Shown here: positions 24,701 to 31,346 of the stretch, one piece after another
Layout: each line of letters opens with the position of its first letter
Numbering within the stretch: position 1 is the stretch's first letter
Program-made: the position numbers and the translations under genes
The notes under the pieces: model-generated
What the model saw: only the letters and a program-made list of their open reading frames with translations
Databases searched by the model: none
Told to the model about the DNA's origin: nothing
From: Odoribacter sp.
GTDB lineage: Bacteria; Bacteroidota; Bacteroidia; Bacteroidales; Prolixibacteraceae
Direction of reading: 5' to 3'
Assembly: GCA_013824715.1 (NCBI GenBank)
Contig: PNOH01000001.1
Span: 124,001-188,000, forward strand
Length of the DNA stretch: 64,000 nt

Positions 24701-24737
24701 ATATTAACACATTTAGGTTTTTGCGAATAATCCTCAT
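21735..24737 (-). CDS. susC: SusC-family TonB-dependent maltooligosaccharide transporter
   Basis: A 1000-residue outer membrane receptor without an STN domain, unlike the sigma-linked copy at 3128. After the signal peptide (MRIIRKNLNVLILILSLLLG, cleavage near FAMAQ) come a carboxypeptidase-D-like domain (about 30-100; LKGKVTDSSSGESLPGVSIV), the TonB-box region with DELDEVVVIGYGTVKKSD, a plug (RIRGGSSMSASNDPLIVIDG, then LKDASATAIYGSRASNGVI) and a barrel that ends V-L-G-V-N-L-T-L. Lack of STN fits control by the cytoplasmic LacI-type regulator encoded divergently. A LacI-type box (24901-24912) lies 164 bp upstream of the start. Confidence 0.93.
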   Translation of the reverse strand: MRIIRKNLNVLILILSLLLGNFAMAQQSVLKGKVTDSSSGESLPGVSIVVKGTTTGTITDIDGIFTLNTRRGDVVQFSFVGYKTQEIVSEGQKDLKVALVPDIDELDEVVVIGYGTVKKSDATGAVSTVSSKDFNKGGITSPQDLLVGKSAGTVITSSGGAPGSGATIRIRGGSSMSASNDPLIVIDGVPVGGRGISGLANPLSTINPNDIETFTVLKDASATAIYGSRASNGVILITTKKGTVGKPMQIGYNGTVSVNTIPAYMDVLSGDEYRSLAYDLASKSAVGLSMNSLNRLGNENTNWQKEIYQTALAHDHNVSISGGMKSMPYRVSIGYTSQDGILKTTNMERSTLAIGLDPAFFDKHLKVSVNLKGSYTNQNFGEQGAVGSAVFYDPTHPVMNGNTKFGGYYTWVNLADVLPDGTMNPNGSPNPIGVANPVALLNQTDNRSTVQRSLGNVQFDYKFHFLPELRANLNLGYDYFTSKGHNNAPNEAAYTYRNGIGRKNDYKQTGKSELLDFYLNYVKEIESINSKIDVTGGYSWQHFYQDGSSFVRNGDETQISDNSKYITENYLVSFFGRLNYTFNDRYLVTFTLRDDGSSRFAEANRWGLFPAAAFAWKMNEEAFLKNVTAVSDLKLRLGWGITGQQSVGNDYPYLPVYRSSTATAQYQFGNTFYNTLRPNPYDANIKWEETTTYNVGLDFGFMKNRITGTIDAYKRDTKDLLNTIPIAAGSNFSNFLLTNVGNLENKGVELSLNGIIISKKDLNWNVGFNVAYNENKITKLTKTDDPNYTGVDVGGIGGGVGNYIQNQRVGFPVNSFFVFQQVYGTDGMPIEGLYVDRTGKGGTVTSNNLNKYHFKKPAPDYTIGINSRVEYKQFDFSFSGRANIGNYVYNNVASGALYTTVYNQSGFFNNIPRQVNNAKFTNTHYFSDFYIENASFFKMDNMSAGYNFEQFKIKARLSFTVQNVFTISKYKGLDPEVDGGIDNNFYPRPRVFVLGVNLTL

Positions 24738-24900
24738 GTTTTAATAATTATTGGTTCAAATACTCATTTTTAGATTCATTCATACTCATTTTTAGTTAAT
24801 TCCATTAAAGTTTTTCGTTTAATACTTCTTAAAATTAATTCCGTGACCAAAGTATCTATTTTGTTAAAATTTTGTTAAAAAATGTTATAAAATCTTTACT

Positions 24901-24912
24901 GCAATCGTTTGC
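24901..24912. promoter_or_regulatory. LacI-type operator upstream of susC and the regulator
   Basis: GCAATCGTTTGC differs by one base from the perfect palindrome GCAAACGTTTGC found upstream of the transporter operon at 26211. A further half-site (CGTTTGC, 24918-24924) follows. Central CG palindromes of this kind are typical LacI-family sites. It lies about 50 bp upstream of the weak susC -7 candidate, so it does not overlap that promoter. Confidence 0.65.
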
Positions 24913-24997
24913 GGTTTCGTTTGCATAAAAAGTGTTATAAAACAGGTAGTAACTGGTCGGTAAGTTTTACGTGTTTTTGAGATCGTTTGTTGGATTC

Positions 24998-25027
24998 TTT
25001 GAGCAAGAAAATTAATTGCTACCTTTA
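24998..25027 (+). promoter_or_regulatory. Candidate promoter of the LacI-family regulator
   Basis: TTTG (24998-25001) and TACCTTTA (25020-25027, seven of eight bases of TAnnTTTG) are separated by 18 bp and lie 39 bp before the regulator start codon. Confidence 0.4.
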
Positions 25028-25066
25028 GAGTAAGATTTATCAAAAAAGACCTTACCGCAAGATTTT

Positions 25067-26086
25067 ATGCGCAGTAACCAGATCACTATAAAAGATATTG
25101 CCCGGATATTGGGCATTTCACCCTCAACTGTATCAAGAGCCTTGAAAGACCACCCGGACATCAATGTTGATACAAAAAAGGCTGTAAATGAATTGGCCGG
25201 AAAATTGAAATACCAGCCCAATGCTGTTGCCCTTAGTTTAAAGAGTAGCAGAAGCAACACCATTGGAGTGATCATACCCGAAATTGTACACTACTTTTTC
25301 TCTTCGGTTATCAGCGGCATTGAAGACGTGGCTTCCCGTAAAGGTTTTACAGTCATCATTTGTCAATCGAATGAAAGCTTTGAACGTGAAGTTGCCAATG
25401 CCCGCACTTTACTTTCACACCGTGTTGATGGAATTCTGGTATCTATCTCGAAGGAAACTCTGACATTTGGCCATTTTTTGGATTTACAGAACAGTGGAAT
25501 CCCCTTGGTATTCTTTGACCGGATTGCTCCTGATATCAATGCCGATCAGGTGATTATTGACGACATGGAAGCTTCTTATAAAGCCACCCGCCACCTGGTT
25601 GAAACCGGATGTAAACGGATTGCCCATTTTGCCGGTCCGCAGAATCTGGTTATCGGAAAAGATCGTCTTCAGGGTTATTTGAATGCCCTTACTGAAGCCG
25701 GAATTCCGGTTGACGACCGTCTGATTGTGGAAGCAGATACTTTTGAAAGAGCCCGGAATACGGTAATAAAAATGTTTGATGCAGGGATTATTCCGGACGG
25801 AATATTTGCCGTAAACGATATGACAGCGATTGGAGCCATGAAAACCATACAGAAAAGAGGCTATAAAATACCCCACGAAATCTCAATTGTCGGTTTCAGT
25901 GACGGATATTTGTCAGGAATCACAGAACCACACCTGTCATCGGTTGACCAGCATGGTTACGAAATGGGAATTACAGCAGCCGAAATACTTTTCAAACGGA
26001 TTTTGTCGGGCGATGAAGAGTACATTCCTGAAGTTAAAGTGTTAACTGCCGATTTGATTGTAAGAGGGAGTTCGGTGAAGGAATAG
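25067..26086 (+). CDS. LacI-family transcriptional regulator of the starch/maltose locus
   Basis: A 339-residue LacI/GalR protein. The helix-turn-helix is at the N-terminus (TIKDIARILGISPSTVSRAL, about 6-26), with the hinge helix about 46-60 (YQPNAVALSLKSSRSNTIGV). A periplasmic-binding-protein-like ligand domain follows (about 63-335; GVIIPEIVHYFFSSVISGIE, HRVDGILVSISKET, GFSDGYLSGITEPHLSSV). It lies between the divergent sus arm and the codirectional transporter/phosphorylase arm, and matching palindromes precede both. The effector is probably a malto-oligosaccharide or a metabolite of it. Both boxes are upstream of the promoter elements, not over them, so activation is as likely as repression. 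Confidence 0.93.
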   Translation: MRSNQITIKDIARILGISPSTVSRALKDHPDINVDTKKAVNELAGKLKYQPNAVALSLKSSRSNTIGVIIPEIVHYFFSSVISGIEDVASRKGFTVIICQSNESFEREVANARTLLSHRVDGILVSISKETLTFGHFLDLQNSGIPLVFFDRIAPDINADQVIIDDMEASYKATRHLVETGCKRIAHFAGPQNLVIGKDRLQGYLNALTEAGIPVDDRLIVEADTFERARNTVIKMFDAGIIPDGIFAVNDMTAIGAMKTIQKRGYKIPHEISIVGFSDGYLSGITEPHLSSVDQHGYEMGITAAEILFKRILSGDEEYIPEVKVLTADLIVRGSSVKE

Positions 26087-26210
26087 GAATTGATCGTGCA
26101 AAAATGTAACCTTTCTAAAATTTTGTAGAATCAGTGAATTGACAGACTGCCATTATTTCTTCCTTTTCAGGAAAAAAGTACATGTTTTAGAAATTATTTT
26201 TCCCTTTCCT

Positions 26211-26222
26211 GCAAACGTTTGC
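26211..26222. promoter_or_regulatory. LacI-type operator of the maltose transporter operon
   Basis: GCAAACGTTTGC is a perfect 12-bp palindrome with a central CG. It is centred about 75 bp upstream of the -33 element of the promoter at 26290-26322, and 125 bp after the LacI-family gene. The near-identical site before susC supports recognition by the same regulator. Confidence 0.75.
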
Positions 26223-26289
26223 AATGCGGTTTTCTCTTCAGAATTTATCTGTTTTGCCCAGCCAATAAGGCTTTTGCGCTATTTACAGA

Positions 26290-26322
26290 TTTGGATTTTA
26301 TAAAAAAGCTTCTTTATATTTG
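26290..26322 (+). promoter_or_regulatory. Promoter of the maltose transporter operon
   Basis: TTTG (26290-26293) and TATATTTG (26315-26322) match the Bacteroidetes -33 and -7 elements exactly, with 21 bp between them. Transcription should start near 26329, giving a leader of about 220 nt. Confidence 0.7.
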
Positions 26323-26552
26323 TATCGTTAATTCCATTTAAGTTAATTCCGTTTACTACTTCATTTGGCTACCTGAAAAGGGTTTCAGGCTGGCAGCAGT
26401 TAATTCCACACATTAGATGATGTTTTCGGGTTGGGTTTATAAACTACAATCTAAATCGGTGGGTACAATTTACACACCTTATAAATCTTCAATTAGTGAG
26501 GGTTTTAAATCTTGTGTCTTGTATCTTGCGTCTTGAATCTAAAATTAACCAA

Positions 26553-28067
26553 ATGAAGAAAAAACCTGCTTTAAGTTTTTGGCAAATCTGGAACATGAGT
26601 TTTGGTTTTCTGGGCATACAGTTTGGCTTTGCCCTTCAGAACGCCAATGTGAGCCGGATATTTGAAACCCTTGGCGCAAATGTTAACGACATCCCTATTC
26701 TGTGGATTGCCGCGCCGGTCACCGGATTGGTCATGCAACCGATCATCGGTCATTTGAGCGATAAAACATGGGGCCGTTTCGGCCGCCGACGTCCGTTTTT
26801 TCTGATTGGCGCTATTCTGGCTTCGCTGGCATTGCTGGTGATGCCCAATTCGCCTGCCCTGTGGATAGCTGCCGGTATGCTTTGGATTATGGATGCTTCC
26901 ATTAATATCTCAATGGAGCCATTTCGCGCATTTGTTGGCGACATGTTGCCCGGCGAACAGCGCACACGAGGTTTTGCCATGCAGAGTTTCTTTATTGGTT
27001 TGGGAGCTGTAATAGCTTCGGGCTTACCCTATATTCTGAGTGAATGGTTGGGGGTGGCCAATGTACCGGAAGCCGGTGAAAAAATTCCGCCATCAGTCCG
27101 GTATGCTTTTTATCTGGGCGGGGCTGTTTTCTTCCTGGCCGTATTGTGGACAGTGTTCCGAACCAAAGAATATTCTCCTGATGAATTGAAAGAATTCGAA
27201 GAAGAAAATATTCAAAGTCAAGGCCTGTCACATTTCATTTACCGCACTCCCGTCGAATTACTGAAAAGCTTTTTCCGCCAGGGATTTATTTGGTTACTGG
27301 TAGGATCCGGATTCAGCTACCTGATTTTCTGGCAGGGATGGGAAAAGGAACTGTACGTTATTTCGGTTGGACTGGGAGTCTTCGGAATTATCTTGTTGAT
27401 TACCGCATGGAATACCCGTCAGGGACTTACCCGTAACGGACTGGTTGAGGTGATCACCGATTTGATGAATATGCCCAAAACCATGAAACAGTTGGCCATT
27501 GTTCAGTTTTTTTCGTGGTTTGCCTTGTTTGCCATGTGGATTTATTCTACATCGGCAGTTACCAGTCACATTTACGGAACCAGCGATACCGCTTCCGGGC
27601 TTTATAACAAAGGCGCCAACTGGGTCGGGTTTTTATTCGCGATCTACAACGGGTTTGCCGCCATCATGGCTTTTGTCCTGCCGGTTTTGGCCAAAGCAAC
27701 CAGCCGAAAAATGGCTCATGCTATTTCACTTGTCATCGGTGGAATTGGTTTGATTTCGTTTTATGTGATCAAAGATCCGAATCTTTTGTTGGTGTCGATG
27801 GTAGGCGTTGGAATTGCCTGGGCAAGTATTTTATCAATGCCTTACGCGATTCTGACTGGTTCCTTGCCCGCGGCAAAAATGGGAATATATATGGGAATCT
27901 TTAATTTCTTCATTGTGATCCCTCAAATTTTTGCAGCCAGTATCCTCGGATTTTTTACCAAATTTTTGTTTGGCGGACATGCCATTTATGCCCTCGTTTT
28001 AGGAGGTGTATCTTTACTGATTGCCGCTGTGAGTGTTTTGTTTGTTGATGATGTTGATCAGAAATAA
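26553..28067 (+). CDS. MFS/GPH-type sugar transporter (probable maltose importer)
   Basis: A 504-residue membrane protein starting at 26553 (MKKKPALSFWQIWNMSFGF); the 19 residues upstream come from a repeat-like leader. About 12 membrane segments are visible. The loop after the second helix has GHLSDKTWGRFGRRRPFFLIG, the motif of the GPH/SLC45-like sugar:cation symporters, which include bacterial maltose and plant sucrose carriers. Its place at the head of an operon with maltose phosphorylase and beta-phosphoglucomutase points to maltose or short maltodextrin uptake through the inner membrane. The beta-phosphoglucomutase gene follows after 7 bp. Confidence 0.88.
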   Translation: MKKKPALSFWQIWNMSFGFLGIQFGFALQNANVSRIFETLGANVNDIPILWIAAPVTGLVMQPIIGHLSDKTWGRFGRRRPFFLIGAILASLALLVMPNSPALWIAAGMLWIMDASINISMEPFRAFVGDMLPGEQRTRGFAMQSFFIGLGAVIASGLPYILSEWLGVANVPEAGEKIPPSVRYAFYLGGAVFFLAVLWTVFRTKEYSPDELKEFEEENIQSQGLSHFIYRTPVELLKSFFRQGFIWLLVGSGFSYLIFWQGWEKELYVISVGLGVFGIILLITAWNTRQGLTRNGLVEVITDLMNMPKTMKQLAIVQFFSWFALFAMWIYSTSAVTSHIYGTSDTASGLYNKGANWVGFLFAIYNGFAAIMAFVLPVLAKATSRKMAHAISLVIGGIGLISFYVIKDPNLLLVSMVGVGIAWASILSMPYAILTGSLPAAKMGIYMGIFNFFIVIPQIFAASILGFFTKFLFGGHAIYALVLGGVSLLIAAVSVLFVDDVDQK

Positions 28068-28074
28068 TGAAATA

Positions 28075-28758
28075 ATGATTGAAGCTTGTTTATTTGATTT
28101 GGATGGGGTAGTGGTTGATACGGCCAACTACCATTATATTGCGTGGAAAGCATTGGCCGAAGAGCTTGGTTTTGAATTTACTTTGGAGGACAATGAACGT
28201 TTAAAAGGTGTGAGCCGTTCACAGTCGCTCGAAATTCTGCTCGAAATCGGAGGAAAACAATTTACAGAGCAGGAAAAACTCGCGATGGCCGAAAAAAAGA
28301 ACGCACTTTATGTGAGTTATATCGAAAAAATGACTCCTGAAGAAATCTTGCCCGGAGTGGAAAAATTCCTTCAAGAATTACGGCAAAACGGAATCAAGAT
28401 AGCACTAGGTTCGGCCAGCAAAAATTCGCCCATGATTTTGGAACGCATTCAACTTTCCGCAATGTTTGATGCTATCGTCGATGGAAATTCCATTTCGGAA
28501 GCCAAACCCAATCCGGAAGTATTCCTGAAAGGAGCAGAAAAACTGGGTGTTTTGCCTGAAAACTGTGTGGTGTTCGAAGATGCCATTGCCGGTATTGAGG
28601 CTGCACAAAATGCCAATATGTATTCGGTCGGAATTGGAGACCCCGAAACATTGGGTTTTGCCGATCTCGTAATTCCCGGGTTCGATGGGTTTACGCTTGA
28701 AAAACTGGTGAAAGAACTGATAGCCCCCTTCCCGTTCCCCCTCAGGGGGAAAGCTTAG
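28075..28758 (+). CDS. pgmB: Beta-phosphoglucomutase (HAD superfamily)
   Basis: A 227-residue HAD phosphatase-fold enzyme starting at 28075 (MIEACLFDLDGVVVDT). The nucleophile Asp8 and acid/base Asp10 lie in FDLDGVVVDT. Further motifs are GVSRSQSLEIL (cap, substrate specificity), GSASKN (motif II), KPNPEVFLKGAEKLG (Lys) and FEDAIAGIEAAQNAN (acidic motif). These are the features of beta-PGM, which converts beta-glucose-1-phosphate to glucose-6-phosphate. The neighbouring GH65 phosphorylase makes exactly that substrate. The last nine or so codons (PFPFPLRGKA) run through a CCCCTT/CCCCCTCAGGGGG repeat, so the natural end may have been replaced by a repeat-derived tail. Confidence 0.92.
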   Translation: MIEACLFDLDGVVVDTANYHYIAWKALAEELGFEFTLEDNERLKGVSRSQSLEILLEIGGKQFTEQEKLAMAEKKNALYVSYIEKMTPEEILPGVEKFLQELRQNGIKIALGSASKNSPMILERIQLSAMFDAIVDGNSISEAKPNPEVFLKGAEKLGVLPENCVVFEDAIAGIEAAQNANMYSVGIGDPETLGFADLVIPGFDGFTLEKLVKELIAPFPFPLRGKA

Positions 28759-28880
28759 GGCGTTGATCTGTAAATGGAATTTGTATTGAGGAGGTAAAAT
28801 CCTCATTCAATGCAATATCCTTTGCCCCCGAGTACTCGGGGCTTTAGCGTTCGACTGAGCTCACGCCGAAGTCTGACGGA
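28720..28880. repeat. Repeat-derived segment with palindromes between pgmB and the phosphorylase
   Basis: It includes CCCCTCAGGGGG within the end of pgmB and a perfect 16-bp palindrome CCCCGAGTACTCGGGG (28826-28841), then a TTCGACTGAGCTCACGCC string. These resemble short dispersed repeats seen between genes of many Bacteroidetes. No T run follows, so it is not an obvious terminator. Confidence 0.5.
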
Positions 28881-28953
28881 TTGAAATTGGAGAACAAAAT
28901 CAATTTGAATTTTACCTGAAATCAATTCAGGAATAAATACTAAACAGTATCGT

Positions 28954-31263
28954 ATGAAAAATTACATCATACACAACGAGTGGAAGATCATTGAAGACGG
29001 ATTCCACCCCGACGAAAACCGGATCACCGAAAGTTTGCTGAGTATTGGCAACGGGCATTGCGGACAACGCGCCAATTTCGAAGAAAAATACAGTGGTGAT
29101 ACTCTTCGTGGCAGCTACATAGCAGGCATTTATTACCCCGACAAGACTCGCGTAGGCTGGTGGAAAAACGGATACCCGGAATATTTCGCCAAAATCCTGA
29201 ATGCCACTAACTGGATTGGTATTAATGTCATGGTGGATGGTGAAGAACTGGATTTGAACACGGCAAAAATCACTATGTTTTACCGCGACCTCGATATGAA
29301 ATCAGGTTTGCTTACACGCCATTTTATAGCAGAATTATCGTCAGGAAAACAGCTTGAAGTTCATTCCAGAAGATTCTTAAGTATTGCCGATCAGGAGATT
29401 GGAGCCATCAGGTATTCGGTAAAAGCGCTTAATTTTTCAGGAGAAATTTCTTTTGAGCCTTACATTGACGGTGATGTGGTAAACGAAGATTCCAATTACG
29501 ATGAAAATTTCTGGATCAGCATCGCTCAAAAAATGAATTGTTGTTCCGGGTTCGTTTGTGTGGAAACCAAAAAAACAGCCTTCCAGGTTTGTACCGGAAT
29601 GAGTTTCAAAACAAAGTTAAATCAGGAGCTAATTTCTGTTGAGACTTCAAAAATCGAAAAAGAAAAATATATCGGTTCATCATTTAATATTCAAGTGCAA
29701 CAAGGCGATGAGGTTTGCATCGAAAAGTATGCAGCCATTCTATCAACGCTCAATCACTCCAAAAACAAACTTCGGGAAGCCACCGAAAAAACGCTGAAAA
29801 GAGCTTCTGATAAAGGATTCGACAAACTTTTTGCCGATCAGGAAAAGGCCTGGGTAAAAAGATGGGAAACCAGTGACATTCGTATTGAAGGCGATATAGC
29901 TGCCCAGCAGGGAATCCGGTTTAATATTTTCCAGTTGAATCAAACTTATTTGGGCGACGACGAACGCCTCAACATTGGCCCGAAAGGGTTTACCGGAGAG
30001 AAATACGGCGGTGTCACATACTGGGATACCGAAGCCTATTGTTTGCCCTTCACTTTGGGAACAGCGCCCCAGAAGGTTTCCAAAAACCTGCTTCTGTACC
30101 GGTATAAACATTTGCAGAAAGCCATCGAAAATGCTGAAAAACTTGGATTTAACGGTGGCGCAGCTTTGTATCCGATGGTGACAATTAACGGCGAAGAATG
30201 TCATAACGAATGGGAAATCACCTTCGAGGAAATACACCGGAACGGCGCCATTGCCTATGCCATATACAATTACGTTAGTTATACGGGCGATAAAGAATAC
30301 CTGGCCTCATACGGATTTGAGGTATTGTTGTCCTTGTCTCGTTTCTGGAGCCAGCGCATCAACTGGTCGGAAGAGAAAAAGAAATTTGTAATGCTGGGAG
30401 TTACCGGTCCGAACGAATACGAAAACAACGTGAACAACAATTTCCACACGAGCTACATGGCCGTGTGGACACTTAAATATACGCTCGAAGTCATTGATTA
30501 CCTGAAGAAAGAGCATCCGCTTTTGTTTGAAGATATGGTGAAAAAGCTAAAACTGATGGAGTTGAAAGAAACTTCGCACTGGAAGAAAATCATCAGGGAC
30601 ATGTATTTCCCGTATGATTTTACCCGCAAAATTTACCTCCAACAAGATGGATTTCTCGATAAGGAATTAGTCCCGGTAAGCGAACTCAAACCTGAAGACC
30701 GGCCCATCAACCAAAAATGGTCGTGGGACCGTATTTTGCGTTCACCTTACATCAAACAGGCCGATACACTGCAAAGTATTTACTGGTTCGAAGACCAGTT
30801 TGACATTGAAAGCATTGAACGTCATTTTGATTTTTATGAACCGCTCACTGTTCACGAATCTTCGCTGTCGAGTTGCATACATGCCATTCTGGCCGCCTCA
30901 ATCGGTCGGCAGGAAAAGGCTTACGAAATGTACCTGCGTACAGCCCGGCTCGATTTGGACGATTACAACAACGACACCTGCGATGGTTTGCACATTACCA
31001 GCATGGGCGGAACCTGGATGGCTTTCGTCCAGGGTTTTGGCGGAATGCGTGTGAGAAACGGACAGTTGCATTTTAACCCGTTTATTCCAAATAGTTGGAA
31101 TTCGTACTCCTTCCGGCTAAACTTCCGTGAAGTTCATCTGGAATTTAAAATGAACAAATCGCAATTCAGCGTTTACAACCATTCCAAGGCGAATATTGAC
31201 ATGGTCGTTCATGGTCAATCACATCATTTGCCTGCAAAAAAGGAACTGACATTGAAACAATAA
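28954..31263 (+). CDS. GH65 maltose phosphorylase
   Basis: A 769-residue GH65 glycoside phosphorylase. Domain order is an N-terminal beta-sandwich (1-270), a linker, an (alpha/alpha)6 catalytic barrel (about 320-690) and a small C-terminal beta domain. The catalytic segment HNEWEITFEEIHRNGA (417 onward) carries the acidic catalytic residue. GVTYWDTEAYCLPF lies in the active-site region, and TCDGLHITSMGGTWMAFVQG forms the phosphate-binding end of the barrel. Cytosolic (no signal). The reaction is maltose + phosphate to glucose + beta-glucose-1-phosphate, which saves ATP. Kojibiose or trehalose phosphorylase are relatives, but the amylases, transporter and beta-PGM around it favour maltose. Confidence 0.92.
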   Translation: MKNYIIHNEWKIIEDGFHPDENRITESLLSIGNGHCGQRANFEEKYSGDTLRGSYIAGIYYPDKTRVGWWKNGYPEYFAKILNATNWIGINVMVDGEELDLNTAKITMFYRDLDMKSGLLTRHFIAELSSGKQLEVHSRRFLSIADQEIGAIRYSVKALNFSGEISFEPYIDGDVVNEDSNYDENFWISIAQKMNCCSGFVCVETKKTAFQVCTGMSFKTKLNQELISVETSKIEKEKYIGSSFNIQVQQGDEVCIEKYAAILSTLNHSKNKLREATEKTLKRASDKGFDKLFADQEKAWVKRWETSDIRIEGDIAAQQGIRFNIFQLNQTYLGDDERLNIGPKGFTGEKYGGVTYWDTEAYCLPFTLGTAPQKVSKNLLLYRYKHLQKAIENAEKLGFNGGAALYPMVTINGEECHNEWEITFEEIHRNGAIAYAIYNYVSYTGDKEYLASYGFEVLLSLSRFWSQRINWSEEKKKFVMLGVTGPNEYENNVNNNFHTSYMAVWTLKYTLEVIDYLKKEHPLLFEDMVKKLKLMELKETSHWKKIIRDMYFPYDFTRKIYLQQDGFLDKELVPVSELKPEDRPINQKWSWDRILRSPYIKQADTLQSIYWFEDQFDIESIERHFDFYEPLTVHESSLSSCIHAILAASIGRQEKAYEMYLRTARLDLDDYNNDTCDGLHITSMGGTWMAFVQGFGGMRVRNGQLHFNPFIPNSWNSYSFRLNFREVHLEFKMNKSQFSVYNHSKANIDMVVHGQSHHLPAKKELTLKQ

Positions 31264-31331
31264 CCACATAGACACATAGAATACATAGAAAAAAGTATAA
31301 AACAACTATGTGACCTATGTGCCTATGTGGT
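31263..31331. repeat. ACCACATAG-type palindromic dispersed element
   Basis: The arms ACCACATAGACACATAG (31263-31279) and CTATGTGCCTATGTGGT (31315-31331) match in 16 of 17 positions, with additional TACATAG and CTATGTG copies inside. I recall this ACCACATAG/CTATGTGGT type as an intergenic repeat in many Bacteroidetes. It fills the gap between the phosphorylase and the next amylase and would form a long mRNA hairpin. Confidence 0.7.
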
Positions 31332-31346
31332 AAAAACAATAAAAAC

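Larger units (their letters stand above)
24738..25066. other. Divergent control region between susC and the LacI regulator
   Basis: This 329-bp gap holds the LacI-type box at 24901-24912, a probable regulator promoter, two GTTAATTCC-like motifs (24795-24803 and 24835-24842) and two direct repeats: ATACTCATTTTTAG at 24760-24773 and 24783-24796, and ATTTTGTTAAA twice at about 24858-24880. A possible susC -7 element on the minus strand is TACTTTG (24848-24854), one base shorter than the consensus. No small gene is evident. Confidence 0.6.
26087..26552 (+). other. Regulatory leader of the maltose operon, no gene
   Basis: The 466 bp between the regulator and the transporter hold the palindrome at 26211-26222, a good promoter (26290-26322), three copies of GTTAATTCC (26327, 26342, 26399), a CCTGAAA/TTTCAGG hairpin (26372-26389) and a string of TCTTG units just before the gene (about 26508-26538, TCTTGTGTCTTGTATCTTG and on), which looks like repeat debris. 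The long untranslated leader of about 220 bases is unusual. Confidence 0.6.

Noticed and set aside
24760-24796. ATACTCATTTTTAG direct repeat before susC as an operator
   Set aside because: It is AT-rich, lies within the probable untranslated leader and is not repeated at the other starch promoter.
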